Below, piece by piece: positions 63,137-64,000 of a DNA stretch of 64,000 bases. Every line of letters begins with the position of its first letter. Positions within the stretch are counted from its first letter, which is position 1. The DNA comes from Methylobacterium persicinum. GTDB taxonomy: Bacteria; Pseudomonadota; Alphaproteobacteria; Rhizobiales; Beijerinckiaceae. A program made the translations under genes and the position numbers. The stretch is from the NCBI RefSeq assembly GCF_022179525.1, contig NZ_BPQX01000028.1:115830-179829 (forward strand), read 5' to 3'. The notes under the pieces were generated by a model. That model was not told the origin of the DNA. It saw only the letters and a program-made list of their open reading frames with translations, and searched no databases.

Positions 63137-64000
63137 GTGCGAGCATTGCCGATCACCCCTGAGCAATCAGCGTTGCTGGATCGTGTGAACGAGCCGTCGG
63201 ATCTGCGGCGCGTGCCTGAGGCGGAGCTTCAGGCCGTGGCGGATGCGGTGCGTGCGGAGATGATCGACGCGGTGTCGATCACCGGGGGGCATCTGGGCTC
63301 GGGCCTCGGGGTGGTCGAGCTGACGGTGGCGCTGCACCACGTGTTCGACACGCCCGACGACCGGATCGTGTGGGATGTCGGGCATCAGTGCTACCCGCAT
63401 AAGATCCTGACCGGACGCCGGGACCGGATCCGCACCCTGCGCCAGGGCGGGGGCCTGTCGGGCTTCACCAAGCGGAGCGAGAGCGTCTACGACCCGTTCG
63501 GGGCGGCGCATTCCTCGACCTCGATCTCGGCGGCGCTCGGCATGGCGGTGGGCCGGGACCTCGACGTGGCGGCGGCCAAGGCGCGGGGCACCGCGGACCG
63601 GCTGAAGCGCCGCAACATGGTGGCGGTGATCGGCGACGGGTCGATGTCGGCGGGCATGGCCTACGAGGCGATGAACAATGCCGGCGCCCTGCACTCGCGC
63701 CTGATCGTCATCCTGAACGACAACGACATGTCCATCGCCCCGCCGGTGGGGGCGATGTCGGCCTACCTCGCCCGCCTCGCCTCCGGGGACACGTACCGGA
63801 CCCTGCGCGATGCGGCCAAGCAGCTCGGCAAGCTGTTGCCCAAGTCGATCTACCAGCGCGCCGCCGCGGCGGAGGAGTACGCCCGCTCCCTGGTGGTGGG
63901 CGGGGGCACGATGTTCGAGGAGATGGGCTTCCACTACGTCGGCCCAGTGGACGGGCACAACCTCGACCACCTGCTGCCCGTGCTGAAGAACGTCCGCGAC
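63137..64000 (+). CDS. dxs: 1-deoxy-D-xylulose-5-phosphate synthase (3' end outside window)
   Basis: First enzyme of the non-mevalonate isoprenoid pathway, joining pyruvate and glyceraldehyde 3-phosphate with thiamine diphosphate. About 288 residues are present. [84 protein letters not shown] and the ThDP-binding [20 protein letters not shown] are canonical. The start is uncertain: GTG 63137 is the first in frame after a stop at 63125, TTG 63146 is next. The gene runs off the right edge. With ispE it links isoprenoid supply to the hopanoid genes at the left edge. Confidence 0.94.
   Translation, partial: MRALPITPEQSALLDRVNEPSDLRRVPEAELQAVADAVRAEMIDAVSITGGHLGSGLGVVELTVALHHVFDTPDDRIVWDVGHQCYPHKILTGRRDRIRTLRQGGGLSGFTKRSESVYDPFGAAHSSTSISAALGMAVGRDLDVAAAKARGTADRLKRRNMVAVIGDGSMSAGMAYEAMNNAGALHSRLIVILNDNDMSIAPPVGAMSAYLARLASGDTYRTLRDAAKQLGKLLPKSIYQRAAAAEEYARSLVVGGGTMFEEMGFHYVGPVDGHNLDHLLPVLKNVRD

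Overview
The window is high-GC alphaproteobacterial chromosome and looks like Methylobacterium or a close relative (Methylorubrum). The lineage markers are two pqqA genes encoding the methylotroph-type PQQ precursor peptide, a methanofuran/H4MPT-pathway gene (mfnF family) with a HisA-like partner, hopanoid genes hpnN/hpnH, nadABC with palindromic operators, and an NDUFS4-type complex I subunit. Nothing resembles a prophage, insertion sequence, CRISPR array or integrative element. This is mostly core chromosome with small lineage-specific genes between conserved blocks.

Layout. 1-4 kb: hopanoid transporter hpnN (cut by the left edge) divergent from hpnH. 4-7 kb: mfnF with a coupled small ORF, a divergent HisA-like gene, leuD and a DUF488 gene. 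7-11 kb: GH25 lysozyme-like lipoprotein, Crp/Fnr regulator, VOC protein and a DnaJ-class chaperone. 11-14 kb: fabI, then small, mostly exported or uncharacterised proteins. 14-17 kb: YmdB-type phosphoesterase and 5-formyl-THF cyclo-ligase, with a probable 6S RNA just upstream, then a class V aminotransferase. 17-21.5 kb: moeA, ispE, a BTLCP cysteine protease-like protein and a DHH phosphoesterase. 21.5-26 kb: lptC-lptA-lptB and htpG. 26-29.5 kb: nadA-nadB-nadC. 29.6-34 kb: aldo/keto reductase, acyl-CoA synthetase, mgtE. 34-34.4 kb: tandem pqqA genes with no pqqBCDE in the window. 34.4-40.5 kb: SDR/hydrolase pair, GGDEF-EAL protein, a spore-photoproduct-lyase-family radical SAM protein, a nucleoside deaminase, an NDUFS4 homologue and tRNA-Pro. 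40.7-43.5 kb: repeat-containing secreted protein, queA-tgt (the Tgt lacks the usual zinc ligands). 43.6-47 kb: MarR regulator plus an SGNH-like protein divergent from a ClC channel, with a perfect palindromic operator between them. 47-54 kb: clpB, MOSC protein, class I aminotransferase, EnvZ-like kinase. 54.4-57 kb: four-gene molybdo-hydroxylase maturation operon (split xdhC, MoeA-like, MobA/MocA-like). 57-63 kb: esterase/OpgC/DUF2256 operon, ettA, secreted DRGH nuclease operon. 63.1 kb to the end: dxs (cut by the right edge).

How the genes connect. dxs and ispE supply isoprenoid precursors for the hopanoids that HpnH extends and HpnN moves. The mfnF pair and pqqA genes serve C1 oxidation cofactors. 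moeA and the xdhC operon serve molybdoenzymes. A dispersed palindromic repeat (about 80-95 bp when complete, about 30 bp as half copies) occurs seven times, always between genes.

All calls rest on reading the sequence and on remembered family motifs; no database search was run. Start codons are assigned from ribosome-binding sites, overlaps and family N-termini, and several are GTG or TTG.
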